64,000 nucleotides of DNA from Methylobacterium sp. AMS5. GTDB taxonomy: Bacteria; Pseudomonadota; Alphaproteobacteria; Rhizobiales; Beijerinckiaceae. The notes beneath the pieces were generated by a model. The model worked only from the letters and a program-made list of their open reading frames with translations. It had not been told where the DNA came from and made no database searches. Of this stretch, positions 27,942-36,005 are shown one piece after another. The first letter of the stretch is position 1, and each line of letters begins with the position of its first letter. The position numbers and the translations under genes are program-made. The stretch covers positions 4,903,501 to 4,967,500 of the forward strand of contig NZ_CP006992.1 in NCBI RefSeq assembly GCF_001542815.1, written 5' to 3'.

Positions 27942-30551
27942 TCAGACGGCGACCGCCTCGGTTTCCTGCGGATCGCCCGTCACCACCGTGTTGCGCTCCA
28001 CCCGCAGCACGGCGTCGAACGGCGACTGCCGGTTCAGGGTGTCTTCGTCGGGCAGGCAGACGATCAGCGCCGCCCCGGCGCGCAGCGCCCGCAGGCGCTC
28101 GATCCGGGCGGTGATCTCGTCGGGCTTGCGGTCGTCGAGGGAGAGGCCGACCACGAGGATGTCCGGACGGCGCACGAGGCAGCGCACGAACTCGATCGCC
28201 ACCCGCTCGCGCGGGCCGATGGCGCCCTCCCCCAGGATCGCGCGCTGGCCCTGGCCCGCCACCGCCACGCCCGCCTCGATCCGCGCCGCGAGGCCGAGCC
28301 GGTAGACGGTGGGCTCCAGCCCCTGCTCGGCGAGCACCCGGCGCACCAGAGCGCGCACCCGCCCCTCGGCGCCCGCCTCGCCTTGGGTGATGCGCCCGAA
28401 CAGCAGGTTCTCCTCCAGGCTCGCGGCGGCGGTGAGCCGGGAGGGATCGTAGAACTCGACCTTCTCGCGGTAGCGCGGCGGCAGCATCGCCGCGAAGGAG
28501 TGGCGGGCGGCGACCAGACGCTGCTCCAGTGCCTCGTCGATCAGGCCGAAGCGGTGGCGGGTCTCGCTGTAGCGGAGCGCCAGCCCGATCAGCCGCTCGC
28601 GGTCGCGGTGCCCGGCCGGGCCGCGCCGGAAGCCGCGGGACTCGGGCTGGCGCGCGACCAGATCCTCGAAATAGCCCCGCTCGGCCGCCGGAAACAGCGA
28701 GAAGGTCTCGAACAGCGGGTGATCGTCGGGCAGGTCGGCAAAGATCTCGACGGTGGAGCGCGCCACTTGGAGCCCGACTTCGACCAGGGTTCGCGTCAGA
28801 TCCTCCGCTTCCAGCACCGCGCGCAGGTAGGGATGCGCCGCGAGCCGCGCTTGCGAGAAGGCCGGGCTCACCGCCTCGCCGAACAGGATGTTCTCGCCGA
28901 TATCGGCCTGATGGTTGTAGCGGGCCGGATCGAACGGCTCGACGAGCCGGGCCATGCCCTCGCTCGCCAGCGCCTCGCGCACCGCCCAGCGGGCCGCGAC
29001 GACCGCCGCCGCCGTAGCGGGATCGTCCTCGGGATCGACGGAGGCCTCCAGGCCCCGCTCGTAAACGAAGGCGTCGAGCCCGGTGAGTTTGAGGATGGCG
29101 ATGCGCTCGGCCAGCCCCGAGGCCTCACGGTCACCGCTGCGGGCACCGTAGAGCAGGTTCTGGCGCAGTGTCCCCTCGATCAGGATCGCCTCCGAGCCGG
29201 CCAGCGCGATCCGCCGGGCGCGCTCGGCGGAGTCGAAGGCGCGCAGATCGGTGCCGCCATAGGTGACGGCGCCGGCGGTGGGTTCGATCTGCCCGGCGAG
29301 CAGGGCGGCGAGCGCCCGCGATCCGCTGCCGCGCTGTCCCACGATCGCCACATGCGCCGGCATCGGCAGGGCGAGATCGACGCCCGTCAGCCGCTCGCCG
29401 CTGCCGGGATCGTAGGCGCCGACGCCCTTCGCGACCAGGGCGCCCGCCACCGGGAACGGCGCCGCTTTGCGCGATCGGTTCCCCGGCAGGCGGGGGCTCA
29501 GGGCGTCCAGCGTCTCGGCGATGGTGCGGAACAGCGGGGCGGCCGCCCGGTGCTGGCTCCACAGGCGCAGGCTGATCGCGACGAGGGTTGCCGCCAGGGC
29601 GAAGGCGCCGGCCGCGGCGACCAGCGCTCCGGGCAGGACGTTGTCGGCCTCCGTGGCCGCCTCGCCCTGCCACAGGGCGGTGGCCACGAGGAGGGCAGGC
29701 AGGATCACGACGAGCGCGAGCGCCGGGGCCCGCGCATAGGCGAGCCGGGCTTCCGCCCGCACCAGCGCGCTGCGCGCCGCCCGTGCGCGCAGCCCCAGGC
29801 GGCGACGCTCGAACGCCGCCGCCCCGTGGGCGCGCACCGCCGGCATCCGGCGGATCAGGTCGCGCAGGCCCGCCTCGGTCGCGGCGGTGTCGGCCTGGCG
29901 CAGGCTGCGCCGGGCGGCGGTGCGGCTGGCGAGCAGTACCCGCGCCAGCCCGACGGCGGCGAGCAACAGCGCGATCACCGGCACGAGGCGCGGAGCGGCG
30001 AGTTCCGCCATGACGAGGGCGAGGAGGATCGCAGCGAGCGTCAGGCCGGGCACGACGATGCCGACCGCCGCGAGCGGGCCCATCCGCGTCAGGGCCTGGC
30101 CGACGAGGCCGGGCAGCGCGCGGAGATCCTCGCGGGCACCGGGCGGCGAGGCGAGGATCGCCTCGGTGGCCCGCGCCCGCAGCCGCGCCGTGGCCCGGGC
30201 CTGGACGGAGAAGCAGAGATACGCGACCGCGGCCCCGAGGGCGGCCAGCAGCAGCGCTGCAGCGGCGAGCGAGGTCAGTGCGATCAGGGGAAGTTCCGTC
30301 GGGGGCAGGCTCCAGCCCTGGAACAGGATCGGCGCTTCGTCGCCGTGATGGCCCGGCAGAGGCAGGGCAATCCGCAGGAAGGGCAGGAAGTCCGGGCTGC
30401 TGCGGGTCAGCACCGAGATGAGGTCGCGCAGGCATAGCAGCACGAACAGCGCCAGCGGTCCGCCGAGGCCCACCGCCAGCCCGAGCGCCGCCGCGTGCCG
30501 GCGCGGCGACGAGGCCCAGGCGAACAGGACGGGATCACGCTCCATCGGCAT
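27942..30551 (-). CDS. ABC-exporter-like protein with degenerate ATPase motifs
   Basis: 869 residues. Residues 1-340 are a six-helix exporter membrane domain. The ATPase-like half starts near residue 370 and is about twice the normal length. Walker A reads GQRGSGSR (405-412), lacking the essential lysine and Ser/Thr; the signature region reads GAIGPRERVAIEF instead of LSGGQ; Walker B is ILVVGLSLDD with Asp806 where catalytic Glu is expected. A long helical insertion carries three similar motifs, NLLYGA, NILFGE and NLLFGR. Long-insert relatives occur in other Alphaproteobacteria as I recall, but usually with an intact P-loop. It probably does not hydrolyse ATP, so it may be a structural or regulatory membrane protein. 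Divergent from the ActC-ActD-like gene. Confidence 0.8.
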   Translation of the reverse strand: MPMERDPVLFAWASSPRRHAAALGLAVGLGGPLALFVLLCLRDLISVLTRSSPDFLPFLRIALPLPGHHGDEAPILFQGWSLPPTELPLIALTSLAAAALLLAALGAAVAYLCFSVQARATARLRARATEAILASPPGAREDLRALPGLVGQALTRMGPLAAVGIVVPGLTLAAILLALVMAELAAPRLVPVIALLLAAVGLARVLLASRTAARRSLRQADTAATEAGLRDLIRRMPAVRAHGAAAFERRRLGLRARAARSALVRAEARLAYARAPALALVVILPALLVATALWQGEAATEADNVLPGALVAAAGAFALAATLVAISLRLWSQHRAAAPLFRTIAETLDALSPRLPGNRSRKAAPFPVAGALVAKGVGAYDPGSGERLTGVDLALPMPAHVAIVGQRGSGSRALAALLAGQIEPTAGAVTYGGTDLRAFDSAERARRIALAGSEAILIEGTLRQNLLYGARSGDREASGLAERIAILKLTGLDAFVYERGLEASVDPEDDPATAAAVVAARWAVREALASEGMARLVEPFDPARYNHQADIGENILFGEAVSPAFSQARLAAHPYLRAVLEAEDLTRTLVEVGLQVARSTVEIFADLPDDHPLFETFSLFPAAERGYFEDLVARQPESRGFRRGPAGHRDRERLIGLALRYSETRHRFGLIDEALEQRLVAARHSFAAMLPPRYREKVEFYDPSRLTAAASLEENLLFGRITQGEAGAEGRVRALVRRVLAEQGLEPTVYRLGLAARIEAGVAVAGQGQRAILGEGAIGPRERVAIEFVRCLVRRPDILVVGLSLDDRKPDEITARIERLRALRAGAALIVCLPDEDTLNRQSPFDAVLRVERNTVVTGDPQETEAVAV

Positions 30552-30964
30552 TCCGGGCGCCCGGCCAAGCCTTGGCCGACGAATTCGCGGCGGGGGGGTG
30601 CGGCATCGGAGAACGGTTTCGGCGCTGTGAGGGACGATCCGGCGGGCAGGCGCGTGAGGAGGCCGTTACGGATCGTCCTCTTCGCACGGAAACGCCGCGG
30701 CGCAAGCCCGCGCGGCCGGCCCGCCGCATTGCATTCCCGCTGCGGCATTGCTCTTTGGTGCGGGAGAGCACATGGCGGGCGATCCGCGTTCGACTCTGCG
30801 GGCGGGGGGCCTGCCTTTCCCGCATTTCCGCGTCATCCCGTTCGGCCGCGCCTTGCCCTACCCTCCCTTCGGACGACACCGGATGGCCGTGCGAGACATA
30901 TCATCGCCTGCCTTTATCCTTCAGGATCGAAGCCGCGTGCAGCCCGCGGCCGACCGTTGAGCCG
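30552..30964. promoter_or_regulatory. Divergent intergenic region, ABC-like gene / ActCD-like gene
   Basis: 413 bp between two divergent starts; the only place for promoters of both the ABC-like gene and the two-gene membrane module. No clear promoter or operator was found. A reading frame runs through it into the ActCD-like gene but is Arg-rich and looks non-coding. Confidence 0.45.
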
Positions 30965-32917
30965 ATGGCCGAACACGCGTTTCCACCTGCCGCCGAACCC
31001 GTTCCCCTCTACGGCACGCCGGTGATCGGGGCCGAGGAGACGGTCTCGTCGATCGCCGCGGCGCTCGCGGGGAGTGTGCTCGCGCCCGCCGGCCGCCTCT
31101 GGCGGCTCGCCGTCGCCGGAACCCTCGTCCCGATCCTCGTCTGGGCCGGTCTGCGCTCGGCTGCACCCGCCGCGTTCGGTCCGGCCGGTGCCGCGTGGTG
31201 GATCGGGCTCGCCGCGGGTTGCCTGTTGATCTCGGGGCTGCTGCTGCTGGCGGGCGTGGCGTGGCGCTGCGGGATCGGCCGCCTGACACAGACCGCTGCC
31301 CTGCTCTGCGCAGGTCTCGCCGCGCTCCACCCGGTGCCGGTCCATCCGGTGAGCCTCGGGGCCCTGCTCCTGGCGAGCCTCGGTCTTTGGGCGGCGGCGC
31401 TCCTGCCGGATCTGGCGGTGCTGCGCGACGCCGCGGGGCCGGATTGCCGACGCGCCCGCCTCTACCGAACGCTGTCGGCCGGCTGGTGCGGCTCGGCGCT
31501 GCAATGGCTCGCCTGGGAGCGGGCCTGCCGGGGGTTCGGCCTGCTCGGCATTCTCGCGGCGGTGGCGGTGCTGATCGACCTCGCGCTCGCGGCCGCCCTT
31601 CGCACCGACCGGCACGACACCCTGCTTCCGGTCGCCCTGCTGGTCGAGGCGGTGCTCTCGGGCGCCGGGCTGATTGCGGCGCTCGCCATGACCCTGCGCC
31701 GAAGCCGTGGGCTCGACGGCCTCATCACCGGCCGGCACCTCGATATCCTGGGGCGGCTGCTGCTCGCCTTCGGCCTTGCCGCCCTCTATTGCCACGTCAC
31801 CGAGATCGTCACCGCCCTTCTCTATGGCGACGCGGCCGAGCGGGCGCGGCTGACGCGCAGGCTCCTCGGCGACGAGGCGCCCGCCTTCTGGACACTCATG
31901 CTCGCCGGGCTTCTCCCCACGCAATTGTTCTGGATCCCCGCCATCCGCCGCAGCGCCCTCGCTCTTGGCCTGATCGGCGCCCTCGTCGCCATCGGTCTCG
32001 GTGCGGATCACGTGCTCGCCACGCGGATCGGGGCGACGGGGGCGGCCTTCGCGGATCTCCTGACCGCCGGGGTCGCGACCCTCGGATCCGCCGGGCTGTT
32101 CGTTCTCGGCCTGTTGCTCCTCTTCCGCCTCGTGCCGCCGGTCGGAATCGCCGAGACACGCCAACTCGCCCTCGCCCAGAACGCGCACGCCGCGCCGCGG
32201 GTGCCGGAGATCGCGCCGGACACCCGGCTGGGCCCGTTCGCCGTCCAGCCTCTTGCCAAATCCCCTCCCCAATCCCCTGTCCAGCCCCCTGGCCTCATCG
32301 CGATCTTCGCCTCGGAGGCCGGGCTGGCCGAGGCGGCGCGTGGGCTCTCGGGGCCCCGCGCGCCGCGCCTCGACGCCTTCGGCCCGGTGCCGACGCCGGA
32401 GGCCGGCGCCGCCCTTCGCCGGAGTGAGCGGAGCCTGAGCCGCCTTGCGCTGTTCGGGGCCTTTCTCGGATTTGCGGCCTTCCTCGCCATTTGCATCGTG
32501 GGATTTGGCGGGGATATGCCGGATGGGCCGGCGAGCGTGGCGGCGCTCCTCGCCCGGCCGCTCTCTTGGCCCAATCCCTGGCCCAATTCCTGGCCGACCG
32601 CTTGGCCAACGCCTTGGCCAACGCCTTGGCCGGCCTCGTGGCCGTTATCCTGGGCCATGGCGGCGGTGCCGGCTCTCTCCGCCGCGGCGGCGGGCGGAGT
32701 GCTCGGCCTTGTGGTCGCGCTCGTCTCCGCTGTGAGAGTCGGGCGGGCCGGCCGCGTCCCTCCCTCCGCCCTCTCCGGACATTTCGTCCTGACGATCGAG
32801 CCCTCCGGCGCTCCGTTCATTCCGGCCGCCCTCGCCCGTCGCCTGAACGCCCTGCCGGCGGATGCGGGACGTCCCCTCGCCCTCTACGGCCTCGCCGCAG
32901 GGGAGCCGCAGCGGTGA
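30965..32917 (+). CDS. NrfD/ActC-like and ActD (DUF3341)-like fusion protein
   Basis: 650 residues. Residues about 45-390 match ActC, the NrfD-type quinol-interacting subunit of Alternative Complex III: WWIGLAAGCLLISGLLLLAG, LLPDLAVLRDAAG, YRTLSAGWCGSALQWLAWE, RGLDGLITGRHLDILGRLLL and PTQLFWIPAIR follow the ActC order. The conserved His-Asp segment (VHSIVSFDF in typical ActC) is replaced by AVLIDLALA near 200-210. Residues about 440-650 match ActD: GLIAIFASEAGLAEAARGL, RLDAFGPVPTPEA, two helices, then FVLTIEP. Between those helices is a WPxx repeat (from W535). The fusion and the domain assignments are my reading by eye; function may differ from respiration. GTGA overlap couples it to the next gene. 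Confidence 0.78.
   Translation: MAEHAFPPAAEPVPLYGTPVIGAEETVSSIAAALAGSVLAPAGRLWRLAVAGTLVPILVWAGLRSAAPAAFGPAGAAWWIGLAAGCLLISGLLLLAGVAWRCGIGRLTQTAALLCAGLAALHPVPVHPVSLGALLLASLGLWAAALLPDLAVLRDAAGPDCRRARLYRTLSAGWCGSALQWLAWERACRGFGLLGILAAVAVLIDLALAAALRTDRHDTLLPVALLVEAVLSGAGLIAALAMTLRRSRGLDGLITGRHLDILGRLLLAFGLAALYCHVTEIVTALLYGDAAERARLTRRLLGDEAPAFWTLMLAGLLPTQLFWIPAIRRSALALGLIGALVAIGLGADHVLATRIGATGAAFADLLTAGVATLGSAGLFVLGLLLLFRLVPPVGIAETRQLALAQNAHAAPRVPEIAPDTRLGPFAVQPLAKSPPQSPVQPPGLIAIFASEAGLAEAARGLSGPRAPRLDAFGPVPTPEAGAALRRSERSLSRLALFGAFLGFAAFLAICIVGFGGDMPDGPASVAALLARPLSWPNPWPNSWPTAWPTPWPTPWPASWPLSWAMAAVPALSAAAAGGVLGLVVALVSAVRVGRAGRVPPSALSGHFVLTIEPSGAPFIPAALARRLNALPADAGRPLALYGLAAGEPQR
32567..32650 (+). 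repeat. Seven in-frame 12-bp units encoding WPxx
   Basis: Units of the form TGGCCnnnnnCC, encoding WPNP, WPNS, WPTA, WPTP, WPTP, WPAS, WPLS. They sit in the loop between the two ActD-like helices, exactly where ActD proteins carry a conserved SWP motif, so this looks like expansion of that motif. Confidence 0.85.
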
Positions 32918-34143
32918 GTGCGGAGGAGAAGGGCGGCGCCGCCCGCAAGGCGACGGGGGCGAAATCCGCCAGCGCCTATTTCCGCGATCCGGCCCGCCGC
33001 CCGGCGGCGGCCTTCGCGGCGGGACTGGCCTGCCTCCTGCTGGCGCTCCACCATGCCGGGATGCCGCGGCTCGCGCCGTCCTATCTCGCCGCCTGGACCT
33101 GCCTCCTCGCGCTGCCGGCGGGTGCTCTGCCCGTCGTCATCATGATCGAGCGGGCGGATGCGTGGCGCCCGCAGCCCGAGACCGCGCTGCTGGAGACCCT
33201 GCGCGGCCTGCTGGTTCTGATGCCGGTGGCCGCGATCCTCGCTCTGCCGATCCCGGTGGCCGCCTTCCTGCTCTACCCGGCGCCGGAGGGCGCCGGGCCG
33301 GATGGGCCGCTCGCCCTGTTCGGGGCCGCGCCGCCGCTCCTGGCCGCCCGCCTCGCCCTCTACTTCGCGCTCTGGACCGGGCTCGCCCTGCTCTTCGCCC
33401 GCCGCGGCGGCGAGCCCTGGGCCAAGGCCGGGCGGATCGACGACGGGCGCGCCGTGCTCGGCCTCGGCCTCCACACCGTGGTCGGCACGCTGGCCGCGGA
33501 CGACCTCGTCATGTCGGTCGGAACCGATCCCGGCCTGCGCTTCCATGCCAGCGCCTTCGGCCTGCTGGTGTTGGCCGCGTGGTCGAGTCTGGCGCTCGCC
33601 GCCGCGATCCTCGTCGCGCCGCCCGATGCCGGGCCCGCCCGGCGCCGCCACGATCGGCTCACGCCGCTCGCCGTTCTGCTGCTCGTCTGGGCCGGCCTGC
33701 ACGTCGTGCAGTTCCTGATGCTCGGCGCCGCCGCCGATCCGGGGGCCGCGGCGTGGTATCGGCTCCGCGCGGGCGTTTCCGGCCGCGCCCTGGCGCTGTC
33801 CGCCGCCGTCGTCGTGGGGCTAGCCGCCCTCCTGACCCTACGTCCCGGCGAGAACCGCACGCGGCTGGTGGCGGCGCTCGCCGTCGCGGTCCATCTCGCC
33901 GAACTGTTCTGGTTCGTCACGCCCGCCTTCCGCGGCCACTTCCGCATCGGCCTCACCGACCTGTTGGCCCTCGCCGGAATGATCGGGCTCGCCCTGGGAG
34001 TGGCGCCCGCGGTCCGGCGCCTGATTCCGGGTCTCGCCGTCACCCCCGTCTGGCCGGGCCGCGAGCGCGCGCGAGGACGACCGGGCGCGGCGGCGGGGGA
34101 CAGGCAGCGCAAATCGGTTGTTCCTCCCCCCGAAGCTTCCTAG
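32914..34143 (+). CDS. ActF-like integral membrane protein
   Basis: 409 residues, about ten transmembrane helices, GTG 32914 overlapping the previous stop by 4 nt with GGGAG upstream. The pattern follows ActF of Alternative Complex III: LARLALYFALW-type segment (RLALYFALWTGLALLF, 146-161), GLHTVVGTLAADDLVMSV (185-202) in place of the usual VDWVMSL, RFHASAFGLLVLAAWSSLALA, LLVWAGLHVVQFLMLGAA, and HLAELFWFVTPAFRGHF. ActF is a membrane subunit of a quinol:electron-carrier oxidoreductase. No ActA (haem), ActB (iron-sulfur) or ActE (cytochrome c) gene is adjacent, so it cannot form a normal complex from this locus alone. The basic C-terminal tail is unassigned. Confidence 0.75.
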   Translation: MSAEEKGGAARKATGAKSASAYFRDPARRPAAAFAAGLACLLLALHHAGMPRLAPSYLAAWTCLLALPAGALPVVIMIERADAWRPQPETALLETLRGLLVLMPVAAILALPIPVAAFLLYPAPEGAGPDGPLALFGAAPPLLAARLALYFALWTGLALLFARRGGEPWAKAGRIDDGRAVLGLGLHTVVGTLAADDLVMSVGTDPGLRFHASAFGLLVLAAWSSLALAAAILVAPPDAGPARRRHDRLTPLAVLLLVWAGLHVVQFLMLGAAADPGAAAWYRLRAGVSGRALALSAAVVVGLAALLTLRPGENRTRLVAALAVAVHLAELFWFVTPAFRGHFRIGLTDLLALAGMIGLALGVAPAVRRLIPGLAVTPVWPGRERARGRPGAAAGDRQRKSVVPPPEAS

Positions 34144-34201
34144 TTTCCCCTCCCCGCCCCCCGCCATCCCACCGCGCGCGACGCAGAAGACCCCGGCAAC
34201 C

Positions 34202-35023
34202 ATGTGCGAATTGCTCGGAATGAGCGCGAATGTGCCGACCGATATCCGCTTCTCCTTCGCGGCTTTGGCCCGGCGCGGCGGCGAGACCGGCCCGCATGCC
34301 GATGGCTGGGGCATCACCTTCTACGAGGGGCGCGGCTGCCGCTCCTTTCACGACCCCGAGCCCAGCGCCCGCTCCGAACTCGCCAAGCTTCTGCGCCGCT
34401 ATCCGATCAAGAGCCGGATCGTCGTCGCGCATGTCCGCAAGGCCAATCGCGGGCGCGTGAGCCTGGAGAACACCCACCCCTTCTCCCGCGAGCTGTGGGG
34501 CCGGCGCTGGACCTTCGCCCATAACGGCCAGCTCAAGGGCGTGAAGCGGCTGCCGCTCGGCCGGTTCGAGCCGGTCGGCACCACCGACAGCGAACACGCC
34601 TTCTGCTGGATGCTGTCGCAGCTCCAGGAGCGCTTCCCCAAGCCGCCCCGCGCCGCGACTCTGGAGGCGGCCATTGCGGGTTACGCCCTCATCCTTTCGG
34701 AGCGCGGCGTGTTCAACATGCTGCTGTCCGACAGCCGCGTGCTCTACGCCCATTGCGGCAAGCGGCTCTGCTACCTCACCCGCCGGGCGCCGTTCGGCAC
34801 GGCCACGCTGATCGATGAGGATTGGCGGGTCGATTTCGCTCAGGAAACCACCGAGACCGATATCGTCACCATGATCGCCACGCGGGCGCTGACCCGGGAC
34901 GAGACCTGGACCGAACTGGAGCGCGGCGACACCCTCGTTCTCACCGACGGGGTGGTGCGGGTGCGGAAGGGCGCGACGCGGCGGCGCTCGCGTCCGCTGC
35001 CGGAGATCCACGGCGCGGCCTGA
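34202..35023 (+). CDS. Class II glutamine amidotransferase (YafJ-like)
   Basis: 273 residues from ATG 34202, which places the catalytic cysteine at position 2 (MCELLGMSAN) as required for N-terminal nucleophile amidotransferases. Further family marks: GWGITFYEG, RIVVAHVRKANRG, NTHPF and FAHNGQLKG, and GTTDSEHAFCWML. It would release ammonia from glutamine; the acceptor in the YafJ group is not firmly known. Starts 58 bp after the ActF-like gene on the same strand and might be co-transcribed, though no functional link is evident. Confidence 0.9.
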   Translation: MCELLGMSANVPTDIRFSFAALARRGGETGPHADGWGITFYEGRGCRSFHDPEPSARSELAKLLRRYPIKSRIVVAHVRKANRGRVSLENTHPFSRELWGRRWTFAHNGQLKGVKRLPLGRFEPVGTTDSEHAFCWMLSQLQERFPKPPRAATLEAAIAGYALILSERGVFNMLLSDSRVLYAHCGKRLCYLTRRAPFGTATLIDEDWRVDFAQETTETDIVTMIATRALTRDETWTELERGDTLVLTDGVVRVRKGATRRRSRPLPEIHGAA

Positions 35024-35270
35024 GGGTGATCAATCGGCAAAAGCGGATGGGCCTGCCGATTTGCCGCATTCATACGACAGGATCGGCGAATCATCTCACT
35101 CTTCGGGCGACAGACTACCGTCTTGTGTGCAAGCGTGGCAGTATTTCACGTGGCGCGGGTGTGCGGGATCGGGCCGATGCGCTACAACTATGTTAAGGGC
35201 CGTGCCGGGGCCTGCCCTGCGTGCTGCCCTGCACCATCGTTGCCGAAACGTCCCGATCACGAAGAGCCCG

Positions 35271-36005
35271 ATGCGTAACGATACCGAAGCGACCCTGGAT
35301 CGTCCCGCGATGACAGACGGCCGTCCCAAACTTTCCGACTCGATCCGCAGCCATCTCGGCGATCATCTGCGCAGCGTGTACGACACGCTGGGGGCGGGCG
35401 AGGACACACCGTCCCGCTTCACCGAGCTGATCGGCAAGCTCGAAGCGGCCCTCAAGGCGCAGGGCGAGCGGATCGACCCCGAATTCCGCAACGGCTTGCT
35501 CTCCGCTGTGCCGTCCTTGCGTGCTTTTGCCCTGTCGCTGACCTCGAACCCGGCCCGCTCGGACGACCTCGTGCAGGACACCCTGCTCAAGGGCTGGCAG
35601 CACCGCGCCCGCTTCCAGCCGGGCACGAACCTCAACGCGTGGCTCTTCACGATCCTGCGCAACATCTTCTACTCGGATCACCGCAAGCGCGTGCGCGAGG
35701 TCGAGGATCAGGACGGTTCCTACGCCGCCCGCCTCGCTACCGCGCCGCATCAGGGCGACCGGCTCGATGTCGAGGATCTGCAGACGGCGCTCGCCAAGCT
35801 GCCGCCGGACCAGCGCGAGGCCCTCGTGCTGGTGGGTGCCGAGGGCGTCTCCTACGAGGAGGCTGCGACCATCATGGGCTGCAAGGTCGGCACGGTGAAG
35901 AGCCGCGTCAGCCGTGCCCGCGGACGCCTCGCCGAACTCCTCGGGTATGACGAGGAGGATCTGTCCTCCGACCGTCTCATCCAATCCGCGATGCCCGACG
36001 CCTGA
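35271..36005 (+). CDS. ECF15/EcfG-type RNA polymerase sigma factor
   Basis: 244 residues from ATG 35271 (ATG 35310 possible). The N-terminal 75 residues are an extension. Sigma-2: LLSAVPSLRAFALSLTSNPA, DDLVQDTLLKGWQHRARFQPGT and NAWLFTILRNIFYSDHRKR; sigma-4: LPPDQREALVLVGAEGVSYEEA and GTVKSRVSRARGRLAELLG. These are the marks of the EcfG group that directs the alphaproteobacterial general stress response and is freed when PhyR sequesters the anti-sigma NepR. Neither nepR nor phyR is adjacent, so this is probably a paralogue of the main EcfG. Confidence 0.88.
   Translation: MRNDTEATLDRPAMTDGRPKLSDSIRSHLGDHLRSVYDTLGAGEDTPSRFTELIGKLEAALKAQGERIDPEFRNGLLSAVPSLRAFALSLTSNPARSDDLVQDTLLKGWQHRARFQPGTNLNAWLFTILRNIFYSDHRKRVREVEDQDGSYAARLATAPHQGDRLDVEDLQTALAKLPPDQREALVLVGAEGVSYEEAATIMGCKVGTVKSRVSRARGRLAELLGYDEEDLSSDRLIQSAMPDA

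Noticed and set aside
27912..30437. 841-residue plus-strand frame opposite the ABC-like gene
   Set aside because: No motifs, Gly/Arg/Gln-rich; the minus strand has clear membrane helices and ABC landmarks.
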